In this document: positions 1 to 12,284 of the stretch, piece by piece
Position numbering within the stretch: the stretch's first letter is position 1
Layout of the letters: every line of letters starts with the position of its first letter
Source: Capillidium heterosporum
Lineage: Eukaryota > Entomophthoromycota > Entomophthoromycetes > Entomophthorales > Capillidiaceae
Assembly (NCBI GenBank): GCA_016630905.1
Contig: WBMQ01000006.1
Span: forward strand, 1,426,001-1,490,000
Length of the DNA: 64,000 nucleotides
Direction: 5' to 3'
Translations under genes and position numbers: made by a program
Notes under the pieces: generated by a model
The model's input: the letters and a program-made list of their open reading frames with translations, nothing else
The model's database searches: none
What the model was told of the DNA's origin: nothing

Positions 1-1015
1 GGCTTTGGATAGAAAATCTTACCAAGAAGTGAGTGTTGCCTCGAGTTACAAGTGCTGTATCCTCTTTTGCTCTTCTTTGGGGAATCAGTTAAATCGATTA
101 CTTCACTCCCCATCTTCAACAAAAAGCTTCCTCTACTTTAAAGATGGGTTCTCTTGTTGAAAGACTGAAGCTTTTATAAGCATCACAGTTGAAGGCCAGG
201 TATATAATTGGTTAGAGGTACTCCAATAAAATTGCACAAACATATAGCAATAGCTTCTGTCGGGTTGGTGTGAAATGTTGGTTCTAGTATCTTTTATTTA
301 AGAGTGATTGTTTGAACTTGGTTTACTTTGAAAATAAAGTCTTGAGATTAAAAGATCCTACCTTAGGCCAGTAAGCTCTCATAAATTTAGAGCTGCTTTC
401 AGTTCTATTGAATAAAACTATTCATTCATCAAAGAAAATAAGCTTATCAGTACCAAATAGCTGCCAAATATGATGAGAATAATTTTTGCCTTCTACGTTC
501 AGGAAATCTAGGCGACTTATTACAAATTCAATTGTAAAAGTTTACTCAAGCTGCTGAACAAAATTTCACTACATTTAGTTCGATTCCAGTCAAAATCTAT
601 TAATTCAAACTTCTAAAAAGATTCAAGTGATTTGAAGCGGCATATTTTGACCAGAGTAGAACGAGGTATATTCGATAAAGATGACAAGGCTGTTTAGTTC
701 ATCTTCCTTTCACGCAGTACTGTCCATGTTCTATATCGGGCTTTCTAAGTATAACAGTTTTTTAGTCAAGTGAATCGACAAATGAGTATATGTTTGCATG
801 CATAAAGTATCAACCTACACTTGTATGGCACTAGAGAATGTGCCGTACCATCGTTACTTGTGAAAGGATTTTCTAGCTATTTATCCATTTATTATATCCT
901 AACCTCTACCTTGTCAGACTATTATAGTAAAGAAATAAGGTACCTAACTAAAAACCTAAAAGTACATTTAAAAAGCTACAACAATATATATAGAAATAAA
1001 CCCAATTATTTAATT
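1..1015. other. Intergenic, no gene seen
   Basis: AT-rich sequence beyond the 3' end of the alpha-glucosidase gene. I see no ATG-started frame with protein-like composition, no RNA gene and no clear repeat. The distal part may belong to a gene outside the window. Confidence 0.5.
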
Positions 1016-3583
1016 TTAAAAGCTGATAGAGATAGGACCATCCAACTTCATACCCAACTGCTCCAAGATGACAGCACCTTCAGCTATTTTAACCTCAGTT
1101 CCCAATCTAGACGACGAGTCCAGGTTGACCTTCTTGGTTTCGTACACACCGTGGTCCTTAGGCAAGCCCAACCAGATGATCTTTGCGATGCGAGCCTTTC
1201 GGTAGCCGAACTTACCGGAGATCTTAAGAGTATTACGGTTAGCAACGAATTTGATGTCATCGTAGTCGTTGCCAACCTTGAGGCTGGTACCGTCGTCCAA
1301 GTAGAGCTTGCCTTCAGCTTTGTAGCTTTCATCTAAGGCAATAACCAAGGTGTAGGGCTGATCCTCCATGGAGTGTAAGGTCAACATATCGTCAGCAAAG
1401 GTTCGGATAGGTAGAACGTTGCCACCATAGATGTAGACTGGCATGTTGTCATCTAGACCGGCTTGGACTTTCGTGGTCTTGGGACCGACAATCTCCTTGT
1501 AAGTGTAGTAGTCATACCACCTTCCTTTAGGGAACTGGACGTCAACCTGAGTAGCACCTTGTTGAAGTACGGGGGCCACCATAATAGCATCACCAATCAT
1601 GAATTGAGTATCGAGATCGACCATGCTCTTATCGTTACTAAACTTAAAGGCCATTGGGATCCAAACCATATGGCCCTTCTGGCTACTAGTCTCCATCAAC
1701 GTGTAAATGTAAGGGATCAGCTGGTACCTCACCTTGAGTGCCCTACGACTGGCATCGGCAACTTTGGTCCATCGGTAAGGTTCCTGAGAGATAGCGCCTT
1801 TGACGTTGTGATTCCTAGAGAAGGGGTACATGGAACCTAATTGCATCCAACGCAAACACAACTCTTCAGTGGTATCTCCGTTGAAACCACAAATGTCGGC
1901 ACCTACGTAAGGGATACCAAACAGATTGAATGATAAAACACCCGAGATGGAGTGATAGAGATCCTGCCATCCTGAGAAGTTGTCTCCAGTCCAGTGGCCA
2001 GCGAAGGATCCACTACCAGTGAAAGTGGAGCGACTCAATAGGAAGGGACGCTTGGCGGGCTTGTGCTTCAACATGGATCTTCTAGTGACTTGAGCTTCCA
2101 TATGGCCATACAAGTTATGGACCTGGAACTCAGTCAATCCGTTGTGATGGACGGCGTTGGTGGCAACAGTCTTCATCGACAAGTTCCCGTAGAAGTTGTG
2201 GATGGCGTAGTTAGGTTCTTTGAACAGCTGGGGGTCATTCTTGTAGTTGGGATCCTCCCAAGGGAAGAGGGGGATACCAGTTCGGTTGCTGCCGCAGCTG
2301 CCAAAGCAGAAGGAGGCGGCCTCGTTCATGTCGATCCACAGACCATCTACTGAAGTTTGAGCCATGAACTTGGTGATCAAAGTGTCCCAGTACTGCTGGA
2401 TATTGGGGTTGAACCAGTCAGGGAAGACAGTGTAACCGGGCCATACCTGTCCAACATAGTTCGACTTGTCGGGGTTCTTGATGAACGCGTCCAACTTCAA
2501 ACCTAGCTCGTAGGGTTCGTAACCGGGTAGTCGAGGGATAGCTGGGTCGATGATGAGTATGTAGTGCTGCTGTTTCTGGTGTAACCCGTCGATGAAAGCC
2601 CTTAACTTCTCCAAAGGGTAGTTGACAGGGTCAAAGGTGAAGTCCATAAACTTGTCCATGTGCTCAATGTCGGTCCACATGGTTTCCAAAGGTAGCTTGT
2701 TCAAGGTGTAGTTCTTTACTACAGCTTCTACTTCTTCGACGTTCTTGTAACCGTAACGGCACTGATGGAAGCCCAAGGACCAGTAATTGACTCGATGAGG
2801 TCTACCAAAGGTCGAAGTAAACTGATCCAATACTTTTTGGTGAGTGGGACCTTCGAAGAAGGAGAGGTCCAACACACCGCCAAGTACCTTGTAGGATACC
2901 TTTCCAGGCGACAGGATTACATCCATACCGTAGCTGTTCAGTATATGGACACCGTGGAGCTTGCCCTCGCGTAGTTCAACGTAGTAAGGGTGTGTGCCGT
3001 ACAAATTTTCTCTAACTGGATCAGCTACGTCTCGTCCCCACATGGCTTGAATTGTGGTATCTGGATCGCGCCTAAACTTATCTACAACTTCACCTAAACC
3101 GTATATGTTGGCATCCTTAGGCAGCTTCGAACTGAGCTCCAAGTATTGCTCCTGGAAGATCAATTTCTGGCCCAAGGTGTCAAACAGGACGGTACCGTCA
3201 CTTTTACGAATCACTTGGAAGCTGAAGGGGTTGGATTGGTACTGGAATTTCAAGTTGGATTTCGCGCTGGAGGGTGGGACTTGGTTTTCAAACAAGTTGG
3301 TAGGCACACGGAAGTGCTGGTCTTTGGAATCAGAGATGACAACTCGTAATCGGTTGGAGTCGTAGGTGACTTTAAGCTTTAGCTGGTGGACATCCGGGCT
3401 GAACATACCGCAAGGCTTTCCAACTAGGTTTAGCTGGGCATCTATCGAGTTGTAATGGTGTTGAATGGAAGTCAAGCGGTAGCCCCTACAGTCGGTACTC
3501 CCTACTATTGTTGAATTGTTGAGTTGACTCTGGACGACCAACAGCAAACTACTTAAGCTGTATACTAGTTGGGCAATACGCAT
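1016..3583 (-). CDS. Secreted GH31 alpha-glucosidase
   Basis: A single-exon gene of about 855 aa, a typical length for fungal secreted GH31 maltase-type enzymes that release glucose from the non-reducing ends of alpha-glucans and maltose. The frame stays open further upstream, but the codon there is GTG. The first ATG (3581-3583) gives MRIAQLVYSLSSLLLVVQSQ, a good signal peptide. The N-terminal beta-sandwich is followed by the (beta/alpha)8 barrel. The GH31 signature DGLWIDMNEAASF (nucleophile Asp near residue 418) and GHWTGDN (acid/base Asp near 534) are both intact. Several N-glycosylation sequons fit secretion. A TATA-like box lies 78 nt upstream. Family assignment is firm; the exact substrate (maltose, starch or sucrose) cannot be read from sequence. 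Confidence 0.95.
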   Translation of the reverse strand: MRIAQLVYSLSSLLLVVQSQLNNSTIVGSTDCRGYRLTSIQHHYNSIDAQLNLVGKPCGMFSPDVHQLKLKVTYDSNRLRVVISDSKDQHFRVPTNLFENQVPPSSAKSNLKFQYQSNPFSFQVIRKSDGTVLFDTLGQKLIFQEQYLELSSKLPKDANIYGLGEVVDKFRRDPDTTIQAMWGRDVADPVRENLYGTHPYYVELREGKLHGVHILNSYGMDVILSPGKVSYKVLGGVLDLSFFEGPTHQKVLDQFTSTFGRPHRVNYWSLGFHQCRYGYKNVEEVEAVVKNYTLNKLPLETMWTDIEHMDKFMDFTFDPVNYPLEKLRAFIDGLHQKQQHYILIIDPAIPRLPGYEPYELGLKLDAFIKNPDKSNYVGQVWPGYTVFPDWFNPNIQQYWDTLITKFMAQTSVDGLWIDMNEAASFCFGSCGSNRTGIPLFPWEDPNYKNDPQLFKEPNYAIHNFYGNLSMKTVATNAVHHNGLTEFQVHNLYGHMEAQVTRRSMLKHKPAKRPFLLSRSTFTGSGSFAGHWTGDNFSGWQDLYHSISGVLSFNLFGIPYVGADICGFNGDTTEELCLRWMQLGSMYPFSRNHNVKGAISQEPYRWTKVADASRRALKVRYQLIPYIYTLMETSSQKGHMVWIPMAFKFSNDKSMVDLDTQFMIGDAIMVAPVLQQGATQVDVQFPKGRWYDYYTYKEIVGPKTTKVQAGLDDNMPVYIYGGNVLPIRTFADDMLTLHSMEDQPYTLVIALDESYKAEGKLYLDDGTSLKVGNDYDDIKFVANRNTLKISGKFGYRKARIAKIIWLGLPKDHGVYETKKVNLDSSSRLGTEVKIAEGAVILEQLGMKLDGPISISF

Positions 3584-3660
3584 TTTGTGTAGCCTTGACA
3601 CTTGATTTAAAGGTTTTGTATACTTCCAAGGTTAAATTGATAAGGATGGAGGTAGATCAG

Positions 3661-3668
3661 TATTTATA
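3661..3668 (-). promoter_or_regulatory. TATA box of the GH31 gene
   Basis: TATAAATA on the minus strand, 78 nt before the chosen ATG; it supports the ATG at 3583 as the start. Confidence 0.55.
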
Positions 3669-5694
3669 CTATTTAAATTGCATTGGCCCCTTCAAAAAAC
3701 TTTTACTGGAACATCTTTGGCAAGGTATCGTTATCTATTGACCATCCTCCACTTAACTTGCATAGATCCATAAGCTGGAGCCTTCTTTATTCGTCTCTAA
3801 ACCCCAATGTCTATACCTCATTCGATCTAAACTTCGTTTTAAGGCTTAAAAATGGGAAAGGTAACAATGCCACTTTGACGGATCATAAGTTGTAGCTGTG
3901 GTCATGCATGTATCCCTAGTATTCTAATCCAATCATTACGGAAAGTATCTTGATTTTATTTGCCAGTTCCTAAAGTTTTAAGGGTAAGGTTCACTCCATC
4001 TTCATTTGAGCAGATAAAGAAAACCACTGGGTTTCAAATTAAATAGGGCATCTATGTAAATCTTTATAAGCTTTAGTATAAAGTCAAGCACAAGTATACC
4101 CACTTAATTCCAAACAAACCTCTAAGAACCAATGAAGCTTAGAAATAAAATTTTTGAGCAAGCTCCAATAGGAAATTATTGACATGGAAATCGTTTCCAG
4201 TAATCTATAGATAAAAGCTTCTAATAAGATATACTGCCACAACCTGCCTTATCTTCGTTGCAATTCCCATATTGATTCGTGAAGTCTCAAAAGTGGCGTC
4301 AAAAGCATGGGTTATCTGAATATTCTGTAGAACGAGAGGCTTGGAGTGGATGAACATTTCGGGTTAATACGAAGTACATGTACCCTACGGACGCTCTATC
4401 AGATCATATGGGGTCATGTGCTTTGACATTCCATCAAATTCAGAGTAGCCAAAACCCAAGTAGTTGTTCAAAGAAAGGTAAAAGTCGTGGTTATAAAGAT
4501 TTGAATACGTTTCCTCTATGATTCCATACTTTTGTTTTCACAAATAATAAAAGTGGGTAGCTCGTTGATCGGTACTAATTTAAGTTGATGGTAGACAAGT
4601 TAACCTAGATCAATAGACTTCAACCTTTCGTGACTGATAATTCTTCGGAGGTAAAGTTTTCCCACGATTCATAGCAAGGTAGCCAGTACTTCCCTGTTTT
4701 GAACTATATATGCCGTTAATTTTTGAAATTGGCACAACTACTTAAGTAGAGTAGCATTGATTTATATATTTTGACGGACTTTCAAAGGTATCCCTAGTGA
4801 CTTTTGGTTAGAGATTACATACTTGAATAATAATCATCATTTATCACTTGTATATTTCCTAAAGTACTATATCAAAAATTGCACCTTTGTGGTTTTATGC
4901 TTAGAAAGGATTATCAGGAAAACTACTTCAATTGAAAGTTTACACCAACTGATAGTAAATATCTTGAAATGCAGATACCATTTATTTACAATGACTCTAC
5001 CATGCATATTCCTATAGCTAGTTTTAACATGAAGAGGCTACCGTACCTTGTAAATTGAACCAAAGACTCATCTTTATGCCAACCAATTAATTTACGGTTC
5101 TCTATTCAAAACGTCTACTTGGCATCGGAAGATAAACAAAAATTTGTGTCCGATTCCTTATAACAGTAGATTTTAGATTAGCATAAAGTGCTTTAGTGGT
5201 ATAGTTATAAATAATCTGAAGACAAAGCAACAATCCATAACTTTAGTGTAAAGGAAAGCAAGTTGAAAATACTAAACTCAAATCTATATATGTATATAAG
5301 CATGTCTAATATATGTTAAAAGTACTCCACTACAACAATAGATGTACTCAAAACTTATAAGGAATCACAATGTTTCAACTATACTTGAGCTCAAGGATTC
5401 AAGGTTAACAGATTTTTGAATTTAAATACATGTTGGTGCTAGTTACTTTTGAGTTCAAAGTGAAGCAAGCTTCAAAAGATATTAGTTGTTGTTGAGCACC
5501 TTTTCCATTTATAGACTCGTTAGTAAAATATGTACTTTTGCTAGTTACTTTGAGATCAAAGAATATATTTTCATTAGTACAGGACTGATGAATATCAAGT
5601 AAAAAGGGTATCCTTTATAAACGAAATACATATAGCTAATTGAAAGTTTTCTTAACTATTGATACATTTAATTGTTCAAAGTCAACCTATCAAC
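3669..5694. other. Intergenic, no gene seen
   Basis: About 2 kb between the head of the GH31 gene and the tail of the double zinc-cluster regulator. It is AT-rich with only short chance frames (for example 4823-5017) and nothing family-like. Confidence 0.5.
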
Positions 5695-7494
5695 TCATTT
5701 AATATTTTCCAAAACGAAAACGAGAGAGGGCAGGTGTTGCTTATGTCGGTGCAGCAAATCCAACATTCTTTGGTTACAGCTTACCAATGGAATCAAGACT
5801 TGTAGACCTTCATCGATATGCTTCAACCTTTTAATTAAAGCCGCTAGGTAGTTCATCAGAGCTATAAGTTGGAAGCATTTCGGGTGTATGAAGGTGTTCA
5901 TGTAATAGGTGCTGTGGCATAAGATAGCTTTAACTGCCAGCAATGTAGCTACAATAAATTTGAGTTCACACGGCAGGTCTACAAAGCTATTTAACGACAC
6001 CTTTTCGATGGCAAAGTTGAAGTTTGTGATCGAACCTATGTTTGCAGCTAGATCTACTATCGGCTCGTAGATGGCGACGACCAGCAGGACGTGCCCTACA
6101 AATATATGCATCAGGTTGGCATTCACCGGTATCTCGAGGAAGTTTGGGTCCAGAGGCATGGAGCCGTTGGTCAACGGGTACGCAAAGAATCCGCAATGAA
6201 GCTCTTTCTCCAAGGTCAGTGCTTCGAACACGATGTTATCGTTAGCAACCAAGTTACTCGAGTGCGCCTTGACAACCTTGATCTCAAAGGTTCGTTTCTT
6301 GATCGCGTGCACTTTCAGAAGCATGACAGTCAAAAAGATCTGCTGCTTTAGAAAGTAGACCGGCTTGGTGTCAGTGTAGGTCAGCTCTCGTACCATCGGC
6401 AAAACTTTGGGCAGTTCTATATCCAGTGCTTTGCAGAAGGTAGGTTCCCTATAGTCAAAGTGGTCCAGAATATTGTGGTCCCCTTTTTCAGTTAGTTTGG
6501 AGTTAGGGTCTTTACAGCTTAGCAAAAGGCCAAGTCGGGTATAAATTTCCTTAATAACGTAGTTGGGACCTGACTTTCTAGAATGCACACCAAATAGGTA
6601 AGCGAGACGAATAAGTTGAGCGTGGTAGAAGCTGTGCGAATGAAAATTTTCACTGACAAAATTTGATCTACTTATAACCGACAGGATTAAATTCGTAAAC
6701 AGTAATGGCAAACTGGGGGTCATATAGCAAAGTTTGTAGAATAGCAAAACCCTTTTTGCAAATTCACCTTGAAGTAGGTAGCTAAGTGGCGGCGACTCAA
6801 ATTTGTTGGAGGCGAACAGGCAGATTGAATAAATTAGGAGGCGGGTACTAGTAGCTTTTGGGAAGTTCAATAATAAGTAGTCTATGTAGGATTTTGGAAC
6901 TAATGGGAAACGGGAGTCGATATTGAAATAAAACAGGTCTAGCAAATATCTTTCTAAAACGTCACTGAGGAAAACGTCCTCCTCAAGGCTACGTAACCTC
7001 ATACTTTCGACAGGGGATGGAAGACTAAACATACTTATTGAATCCAAAAATGTACTACTGAAACTAAACAAATTCCTTCTACTCTCGAACCAGGCGTATA
7101 CTTTATCTTCGACAAGCATGGGTGGGTTGGTACTACACTGGTTGAGATTAACGCTAAAGCTAGTCACGATCGTGGTATCCCCCTTGGGCAGGATAAAAAA
7201 GTGCTTGTTGTACCTGGCCTGCGGATCACTACTCTTACTTTTCAAAGCAGAGAATGTCAATGAGTAGTTGTTGGGGCTCGGATAGACGCAATTAAATTTG
7301 TTCTTGGCGCAATAGTGGCATTCGGGCCGCTTCTTGTTGCAAAATCGTCTTCGCGTACGGCAGGTCCCACAACTCACCTTCTTGTTGAAATGGACGTAGG
7401 TGCACTTCAAATTTAAGCCCTTGCACCGTAGGCACTCCAGCTCCTCATTATCACATTTGGTTTTAGCAGCCCTACAGTTATCGCAAGCTCGCAT
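5695..7494 (-). CDS. Transcription factor with two tandem Zn2Cys6 clusters
   Basis: A single-exon gene of 599 aa. The frame extends upstream only with a TTG codon, so I start at the ATG 7492-7494 (MRACDNCRAAKTKCDN). Residues about 4-31 form a perfect Zn2Cys6 cluster (C-x2-C-x6-C-x6-C-x2-C-x6-C). About eleven residues on, residues about 42-69 form a second with identical spacing (CGTCRTRRRFCNKKRPEC, then two more Cys). The rest resembles the fungal-specific transcription-factor middle domain, including a YFNIDSRFPLVPKSYID stretch typical of its start. Zn2Cys6 factors normally carry one cluster and bind CGG half-sites as dimers; two in one chain could bind DNA as a monomer or widen specificity. 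That is inference. The target pathway is unknown. Confidence 0.85.
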   Translation of the reverse strand: MRACDNCRAAKTKCDNEELECLRCKGLNLKCTYVHFNKKVSCGTCRTRRRFCNKKRPECHYCAKNKFNCVYPSPNNYSLTFSALKSKSSDPQARYNKHFFILPKGDTTIVTSFSVNLNQCSTNPPMLVEDKVYAWFESRRNLFSFSSTFLDSISMFSLPSPVESMRLRSLEEDVFLSDVLERYLLDLFYFNIDSRFPLVPKSYIDYLLLNFPKATSTRLLIYSICLFASNKFESPPLSYLLQGEFAKRVLLFYKLCYMTPSLPLLFTNLILSVISRSNFVSENFHSHSFYHAQLIRLAYLFGVHSRKSGPNYVIKEIYTRLGLLLSCKDPNSKLTEKGDHNILDHFDYREPTFCKALDIELPKVLPMVRELTYTDTKPVYFLKQQIFLTVMLLKVHAIKKRTFEIKVVKAHSSNLVANDNIVFEALTLEKELHCGFFAYPLTNGSMPLDPNFLEIPVNANLMHIFVGHVLLVVAIYEPIVDLAANIGSITNFNFAIEKVSLNSFVDLPCELKFIVATLLAVKAILCHSTYYMNTFIHPKCFQLIALMNYLAALIKRLKHIDEGLQVLIPLVSCNQRMLDLLHRHKQHLPSLVFVLENIK

Positions 7495-10400
7495 CGTGTT
7501 GGGTTGCCTTAAAACTCTGTCTACCCAATACCTCAATCAATCCTTCTACTGAATCAATACGTATATCGCCTACAACTCGCCACTAAAGTATCGGATCCTC
7601 CTATGCAATAGAATATAGATGTTAGTTCAAGGAGCTTTGGCTGGTAAACACTTTTAAAAGAAAATATAACTAAAACTTCAATTCAAGTCTTACTAAAAAT
7701 TGGAAAAATGAACAATTTTCACTTTTTACTAAGAGTGTATGGAGGCTGATGGTATGTCTTGTTAAAGCTTAAATCCCATTTAGTTAGTCGAACAATCTCA
7801 ACCTTTTGGAAAGTTGGTCAATCAGTTTAAGTTACAATTTCCGTTCCAACTTGGCCAATCATAGGTTCCTGTTGACGCCATTTCCAAAAGAATAAATTGG
7901 GGCGCCCGCCTCAACTAGGAATAAAACTAGGGAAATGGCAAATTTATAATTTGAAGTGTCGGTGGCTTCAAATTCTATTTAGTTGGCCAATAGAAGTTAG
8001 CTAAATTTAATCAAAGCTGAGGTTTTAAGTGTTCTTAGCTAGAAATGCAGTTAAATTAAAAACTTAAATTCAAAGTGATCACTTGCACTCTCAACAAGTA
8101 AATTTGGCGGAGATTTCCGAAATTCTCAGTAAGCGGTATAGTGAATCTATGAATAGTTCATATGTTTGGAATAGTAAAGTGGGTGTTTGCATCTCATATG
8201 TTTTCACCTCAGCAAATTTACATTATTTTCAGTCTATTCTTTCGTTTCAAATTAATTGGATGATACTGGGAATGTTCTATAAAGCTGCAAATAAAAGTTT
8301 TTTAGATTCTGCCCAGTTAATTTGGAATAGATTATCCTAGTGCTACCGATGCAGTAAAGAATGCAACATATCTTAAATCAGATTGCTCTATCTAAATATG
8401 TAGAACCCCGTAAAACTTGTCATTATCTACCAATTTACAATAGAATTTTAAAAAGATGTCAATCGTAGCCTTTTCGGTATCTTCCGATGAATGGTACCAA
8501 TCAAAGTAGATCCTAGTTGATGATCAGTGGCAAATATTTAAACTTTGTTATGGGACACTATATATAATCAATGGGGCATAGCTTTATTTTTAGTACGAAA
8601 ATTTTGATAATGAACTTGATGGGAGAAATTAGGTTGGCATGGTTTATAGGAATATATTGATGATTTTAAGGAGTTACTGTTCACTCCATGTGCAAACTTA
8701 CAATTTTAAACATGCCGATGGATATTTTATCGATCAATCACAATTTTAGGCTAAAGTTCAAACTAAAAGCCAATTGGTATTTGTAACATCGGACAGTCCT
8801 CCAGTACCTTTTCACATAGGCACGAATATTTTAGGTGTCTATACACATGCTGAAGTAAACTAAGCATCAAATCAAATTGAAAGATGTAATCCGACCTACA
8901 GGTAGCAAGGTATGCACAGTAAATAAACTATTCAATAGCGTTAAATCTACTTATTATCTATAACAGCAACGGTCGCTACTGCTGACTAGAGTAGTAAAAA
9001 CCTTCTATAGACAGTAGCTTGTCGGCATTAATTTGAGTTTATCGGGCTTACGAGCGATATTCCGTTCTTTATAGGTTCTAAATTTGATCCATTTGGGTAT
9101 CAACTCAAATGGTTAGTGCTGATAGTGTAATTTGTATCCTCAATTTCTACACTTGTAGTGAATAAAGCATTATCTTCTAATACCCGCACGTCGTCTCCAA
9201 GTAGATTTACTTTTGAATAGCAACTAAACCAATTGTAGTACCGAAATCTACATCACTTGCACCTTTTCCGATTGGAGTGATTTTTGGCTAGGCCGATGAT
9301 CCCCCTTTAAATTAACTCCAAGTAGGCATGTGGTAGAAAGTTGTAAAGGTGAGTTGAAATTCTTTTTGTAGTTGCAACATCGTGTGTAGAGTTTGGGAAA
9401 AGGTTATAAAGTTATTGATTGCCCCTGAATGTAGCTTTATGATAGGTGTACAATGATAGTGATTTAGATAGTAAATTTATTAGTAGGCTTCAAACGTTAT
9501 TTTGGAATCCAAGATGTGTGACTATAAATTATTATATTATGTGGAGAAAGTGGGATTGTAAAGAATCTTATATGTAGCCATATATTTTAACTTTTTTGCA
9601 GATACCTTATGAGTGGTAAGTGGCAGAAGGAATTGATCTCTAAGACGAAGGTATAGGAAAGGAAATGATAGAATCAAATATAAATGTATACAACCTATTA
9701 TGTTTTGTAAAGGGATAGCCTCATAAAATATATCTCTATCAGCAATTTAGTGGAGCTGGGCTAATCGCTATTTGAACTTGATTGTTCGTATAGTTCTTCA
9801 TCAAAATTTAACATTTGTTCACCTTTTTATAGTATCTGGTCAAATTTCCAAAATAAATAGGTATCGATTCGAAGCTAATTCGATAAGCTTATATAGTACA
9901 TTTTAGCAAACATTATATTTGGAAACATATTTACAAATCATTCAACATATAATTTAAAGAGTTCAAAGGGTAGGTATATGTGGACTTTTGAAGAAAGTAC
10001 TGGTACTTTTACAAAGTATGAACTTGAATTCAAACAGGAAAAGTCAAATATAAATAATACATAATAGGCACTATATATTTTTAAGGAGCTTTTCATTAAA
10101 AAATAAAAAATAAACCTTTTAATGGTTGCCTCATCTAAAGTTTACTTTATAGGACAATTTTAGGATCACAATGCTAACATAGGTTTATTTTAAATAATTG
10201 ATCAGTAAAAATCAAGTTAGTGTATCTTGATGTATTACAGGCAAATACTACCACAAGATATCAAAACTATCAATTTTAAAATGGAACGATGTGGACCCTA
10301 TCATCTCAGCCATAAACTAAGACCTGCGAACTTCTGCTTGACGTCGACTTCAGGTTGGAATTTAAATTAGAACCTATAACTACTACAGTAGTGTTGACTA

Positions 10401-11744
10401 TATCAAAATTTCATAGAAAATCATCAATATGCTTTGAAAGGACGGCTCTTTTCAGCAATACATATATTAAAATAAATCGATTTATAACACACTTAGCACT
10501 TTAGTATACTCAGTAAAGTAAAATTTTATTAATATTCAATCAATATTTATTTAATAGGATTCAAAAAGTCAGATGGCCTTAAATTTTCGAGCTTGACTGT
10601 ACATATATAATAATATATAAGAAAGAGTGGCTTACAGTAGTTATGCGTCACCTTACTAGTGATACTAGATACTATCGTTTGGCCTGCCTTTTTCGTGATT
10701 CATCTGTATCGAAACACTTACTTTGAAATAGCATCTATATATTGAGTATTGACAAGTAAAATTTAAAGCTGATTGGTAATGGACTCTAAATGTCAGTAGT
10801 GGATTTTCTATAGCTCATAGCTTTATGTATTTTTGAAATTTGAAGTAATATCATATACAGCTGAATTTTACAACATATGCATTTCTATTTTCAGAATGTA
10901 TAGGCTAATGAAGATTAAATTCAAATATAGTTCTGCCAATCATGTATATAAATATTGATCGAGACAATTTAGTTTTTACATTGTATTAGGTATATCATCA
11001 ATACTTTATAAACCATATTCTTCATGTCGAAAGCGAAAATTATGAACTTCAAATAATTCATTCAAAGGTGCTATACTCATATAGTTTTTTGTTATTGAAA
11101 AGACATCATCAGCTTGTCCATTACGATTAAAAAATATAAACTTGAACCTGCTCTACGAAGCTTTAATCAACAGTCTTGGCTGATGACAGCAGCAGCGTAA
11201 GAGTATTTACTTACATCAGATCTTTCACGATTAATTCCTATATAATACATATAAATTTTTAAAAACAGATGCTTCAAATAAAAGGGCTTTTGTCTATTGT
11301 GAAATGATCAGTAATAGCTATATTTTAATTTAGAAGCAAAAGAAACCTTAGAATTAACAGAAAAAATGTCTATCTATTGAATGAAAAAAGAATTTTTGGA
11401 GCAGTATGATATCCATATTATATTCTACAATCAAAAAGGTATTGAACTCACTAAGCTATTTTCCAAACTGTACTAGGAATTGGTTTACTACATATCTTAC
11501 TCAATATAGTAACTTCTTTCGCCTTTCCTTCGATAACGACTTGCTATATTAAGCTTAATATTCATCAATTTAGCTTTAATCTACATTCTTTTGTTGTCTG
11601 ATGCTTGAAAGCCAACACAATCCAAGCAATAAAACTAGAAAATATGTAAGGCATCCGTATTTAAAGTTAGAAATTTAATGTAAAGCTTACTTTCTTAACA
11701 AAGACAGTTTACACGATGAAAGACAATCCCAAATCTTTAATTAT
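7495..11744. other. 4.2 kb gene-poor interval
   Basis: Very AT-rich DNA between the double zinc-cluster gene and the dead homeobox gene. The longest open stretch (8083-8340) lacks an ATG start and resembles nothing I recognise. No tRNA, terminal repeat or satellite was apparent. It may be regulatory DNA or relic sequence. Confidence 0.45.
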
Positions 11745-12284
11745 ATGCCAGCAAGAGACAAAGCCGAGCTTTTCAATTACAACTTTAGTGACGATCTCAT
11801 AAAGAAACGGTGCTTTACTTTCGGTACAAATGATTTGAAGAGCAATTGTACCTACCCAAATTTTAGTTATGGGATCTACTTACCCCTCACTAATGATCAA
11901 TTGCCAACTACAAAGGTTGATACCGCCTCCTTACTATCAATAAAGGAAGTCGTCTTTAAAGAGGTAGCCAATGGAAAACCTTCGTCTATAAAAATTGAAG
12001 TAGTTGACTCAAAGCAAGATTGCACGAAGTCGGATGATCCATTGGTTTGTTCTTGTAAAAGCAAGAGTACACTTATCGAACGTTCAAAGAGTTTACCCAC
12101 CAATGTCAATTTTAACCCGTACATGTCAGTTACGTAGGCAGAAGACCAATTTCCAGAGATTTTGATGGCTGAATTCAATAAATCCTTCTTCCCCTCTACT
12201 GGACTAAGGGAAAATTTGGCCCAAAAACTAGATCTATCTCCATGTACCATCCAGATCTGGTTCCAGAATCAATGTCAGATCTAA
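11745..12284 (+). pseudogene. Decayed homeobox gene
   Basis: The frame starts at ATG 11745 and runs 130 codons to a TAG at 12135-12137. The same frame then continues directly into a homeodomain: LMAEFNKSFFPSTGLRENL, then LSPCTIQIWFQNQCQI, then a TAA. Aligned with the intact homeodomain at 47892-48449, this covers most of helix 1 through helix 3 (FPS, L-L-LSP-TIQIWFQN all match). The TAG falls just before helix 1, the near-invariant Arg-Arg after WFQN is Gln-Cys, and the chain ends a few residues later. A premature stop plus lost DNA-contact residues argues for a dead gene. An intron removing the TAG would not restore the lost arginines. The N-terminal part has no recognisable domain. Confidence 0.75.

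Noticed and set aside
821-1336. Open frame on the plus strand
   Set aside because: Lies antisense to the conserved C-terminus of the GH31 gene; composition follows the codon structure of the real gene.
8083-8340. 85-codon open frame in the gene desert
   Set aside because: Starts with TTG, lacks an ATG, has no promoter or similarity; consistent with chance.
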